From: Stentor coeruleus
Taxonomy: Eukaryota > Ciliophora > Heterotrichea > Heterotrichida > Stentoridae
Length of the DNA: 51,151 nucleotides
Direction of reading: 5' to 3'
NCBI GenBank assembly: GCA_001970955.1
Contig: MPUH01000483.1
Coordinates: 1 to 51,151, forward strand
Below the pieces are notes generated by a model. That model searched no databases. It was not told the origin of the DNA and was given only the letters and a program-made list of their open reading frames with translations. The position numbers and the translations under genes are program-made. Positions 50,019 to 51,151 of the stretch are shown piece by piece (the stretch's first letter is position 1; every line of letters starts with the position of its first letter).

Positions 50019-51020
50019 ATGAAGCTTGTTATATCTGGTATTCAGCCAACAGGTCTAGTCCACCTAGGAAATTACCTAGGCACTATAAAGCCTTTTAAAA
50101 ATCTCCAAGCCAACCATGACACAATATTTTTAATAGCTGACCAGCATTCAATATCATCCTCTTACTTCAAAGCATCATCAGGACAAAGTATATCATATAA
50201 CCTAATTTCTTCAATAAAAACCACATTTCTAACATTAAAAGCTTGTGGAATCAAAAATCTTATTTTTCAAAGCCAAGTCCCAGAACTCTGTCAACTAGCA
50301 TGGATACTTGGGTGTATATCTTCAATGTCCTCATATGAAAAAATGTCCCAGTTTCAGGCGAAAAAAGAAGCTCTTACTGGGTCAAGCCTGGCAATTATAT
50401 CTTATCCTGTGCTTATGGCTGCTGATATTCTTCTCTTTAAAAGTCATCAAGTACTTATTGGAGATGATCAAAGAGAACATTTGTGTCTATGCCAAGATCT
50501 TGCCATACGTTTTAACTCAATTTTTGGAGAATATTTCCCAATACCTCAAGAAATCTTAGGTAATGTTAATATAGCAAAAACTCCTAGGATAATGAATCTA
50601 AGAGATGCCTCAAAGAAAATGAGCAAATCAAGTAGAAGTGAGTCTACAAAGATAAATATATTGGATTCACCTGATAATATTAGGAAAAAAATCATGAAAG
50701 CTAAGACTGATTGTATAATGGAAGTTTATTATGATGAGGTAAATAGAATGGAATTGGCTAATATGATAAGAATTTACTATGGGATTGTGGGGGAAGATAT
50801 AGTTGAAAAGGAGGTTAGGAAGAGGTGGAAGGATGTTTTAGAATTTAAAAGTGACCTGTGCGATGTAGTTATTTTAGAGATGGGAAAGATTAGAGAAAAA
50901 TACTATGAAGCTGTATATGAAGATAAGTTTGAGAAAGATGAAGAAGAGCTTGTTGATAAGTTAAAGGAAGTTGGAAGGAAGAATTTGGAGGAGATTAAAA
51001 AGATAGTTGGATTTTTTTAA
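50019..51020 (+). CDS. WARS2: Tryptophanyl-tRNA synthetase, bacterial/mitochondrial type, 333 aa
   Basis: Starts MKLVISGIQPTGLVHLGNYL, where HLGN is the class I HIGH signature, and has KKMSKSSRSE as KMSKS. Other family blocks: IADQHSIS, FQSQVPELCQLAWILGCISS, YPVLMAADILLF, VLIGDDQREHL and ARIMNLRDA-like TPRIMNLRDA. Length and sequence type are those of bacterial and mitochondrial TrpRS, not the eukaryotic cytosolic enzyme, so I infer charging of mitochondrial tRNA-Trp. No obvious N-terminal targeting extension is visible: the core starts at residue 2. It is the last gene of the chromosome, transcribed toward the telomere, with its TAA about 75 nt before the repeats. Confidence 0.93.
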   Translation: MKLVISGIQPTGLVHLGNYLGTIKPFKNLQANHDTIFLIADQHSISSSYFKASSGQSISYNLISSIKTTFLTLKACGIKNLIFQSQVPELCQLAWILGCISSMSSYEKMSQFQAKKEALTGSSLAIISYPVLMAADILLFKSHQVLIGDDQREHLCLCQDLAIRFNSIFGEYFPIPQEILGNVNIAKTPRIMNLRDASKKMSKSSRSESTKINILDSPDNIRKKIMKAKTDCIMEVYYDEVNRMELANMIRIYYGIVGEDIVEKEVRKRWKDVLEFKSDLCDVVILEMGKIREKYYEAVYEDKFEKDEEELVDKLKEVGRKNLEEIKKIVGFF

Positions 51021-51060
51021 AAATATGTTTAGTTAATATTTTATGATGCTATAATTATTA

Positions 51061-51094
51061 TTTAGGGTGTTTGTGGGCAGTGTTGAGCAGAGCA
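51061..51094. other. Degenerate telomere-like sequence
   Basis: TTTAGGGTGTTTGTGGGCAG and the following TGTTGAGCAGAGCA resemble diverged telomere units just inside the canonical array. They may be worn repeats or the chromosomal junction sequence. Confidence 0.5.
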
Positions 51095-51151
51095 GGGTGT
51101 TAGGGTGTTAGGGTGTTAGGGTGTTAGGGTGTTAGGGTGTTAGGGTGTTAG
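51095..51151 (+). repeat. Telomere, about seven GGGTGTTA units
   Basis: Perfect tandem GGGTGTTA running to the window's end; the complement is TAACACCC, a permutation of CCCTAACA, the heterotrich telomere repeat. It marks this as a macronuclear chromosome end. Confidence 0.97.

Noticed and set aside
229..51020. Blepharisma code (UGA=Trp) or Condylostoma-type code (UAR=Gln, UGA=Trp) for the whole window
   Set aside because: Large conserved genes (STAND, eIF2B epsilon, CK2 alpha, TRMT61A, TrpRS) contain no internal TAA, TAG or TGA outside 15-nt introns, and their Gln/Trp positions use normal codons.
1..51151. tRNA, rRNA, CRISPR, telomerase RNA template
   Set aside because: No T-loop GTTCRANNC context with cloverleaf arms, no rRNA blocks and no spaced repeats. 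CCCTAACA-type template sequence is seen only in the telomere itself.

Overview
This is a right-hand end of an AT-rich macronuclear chromosome from a heterotrich ciliate (Stentor/Blepharisma type). Three observations support that. The last ~57 bases are tandem GGGTGTTA, the heterotrich telomere repeat (CCCTAACA on the other strand). Six genes with recognisable homologues, plus two less certain ones, become continuous only if 15-nt GTAA...AG introns are removed. The gene content is typical of ciliates (axonemal, centriolar, signalling and membrane proteins). The confidently identified genes read in the standard code and end at TAA or TAG. The only TGA used as a stop (MOK kinase) is followed directly by TAA, so I cannot strictly exclude UGA=Trp. 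The Trp codons I checked in conserved genes are TGG, which favours a Stentor-like standard code over the Blepharisma code.

Layout. 0-7 kb: an unknown Ser/Lys-rich gene, a 3.1-kb gene-poor gap, a small MGC-start (probably acylated) protein and a B-box/NYN/LOTUS protein, all on the minus strand. 8-13 kb: MOK kinase (with a 7-nt first exon), a CTFxP-repeat coiled-coil protein, a four-helix membrane protein, a coiled-coil protein and CFAP141. 13-20 kb: a GC-elevated island, a two-helix membrane protein, a decayed ORF, an Alba-domain protein, an MFS transporter and an unknown protein. 20-29 kb: a dispersed and tandem repeat, a PKG-like pseudokinase with four cyclic-nucleotide folds, CFAP97D-like and CEP70-like genes, a coiled-coil gene and a B-box gene. 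30-37 kb: a 1647-residue STAND protein with two CHAT-like and two NB-ARC modules, then CK2 alpha and a four-helix membrane protein. 37-40 kb: gene-poor, with decayed coding pieces. 40-43 kb: eIF2B epsilon and TRMT61A, 20 bp apart. 43-51 kb: a second GC-elevated island, an unknown gene, a Frag1/DRAM-like membrane protein, a gene remnant, a SpoU methyltransferase, a Tctex-type dynein light chain interrupted by TAG, and a bacterial/mitochondrial-type TrpRS whose stop is about 75 nt from the telomere.

There is no operon logic; genes are independent transcription units on both strands. Five of them (MOK, CFAP141, CFAP97D, CEP70-like, DYNLT) have likely cilium or centriole roles, and eIF2B epsilon, TRMT61A, SpoU and TrpRS are translation-related. 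The most unusual gene is the tandem CHAT/NB-ARC protein at 30.6-35.5 kb. Three single-N positions are each flanked by direct duplicates of 85, 167 and 67 nt; these look like unmerged contig overlaps rather than biology.
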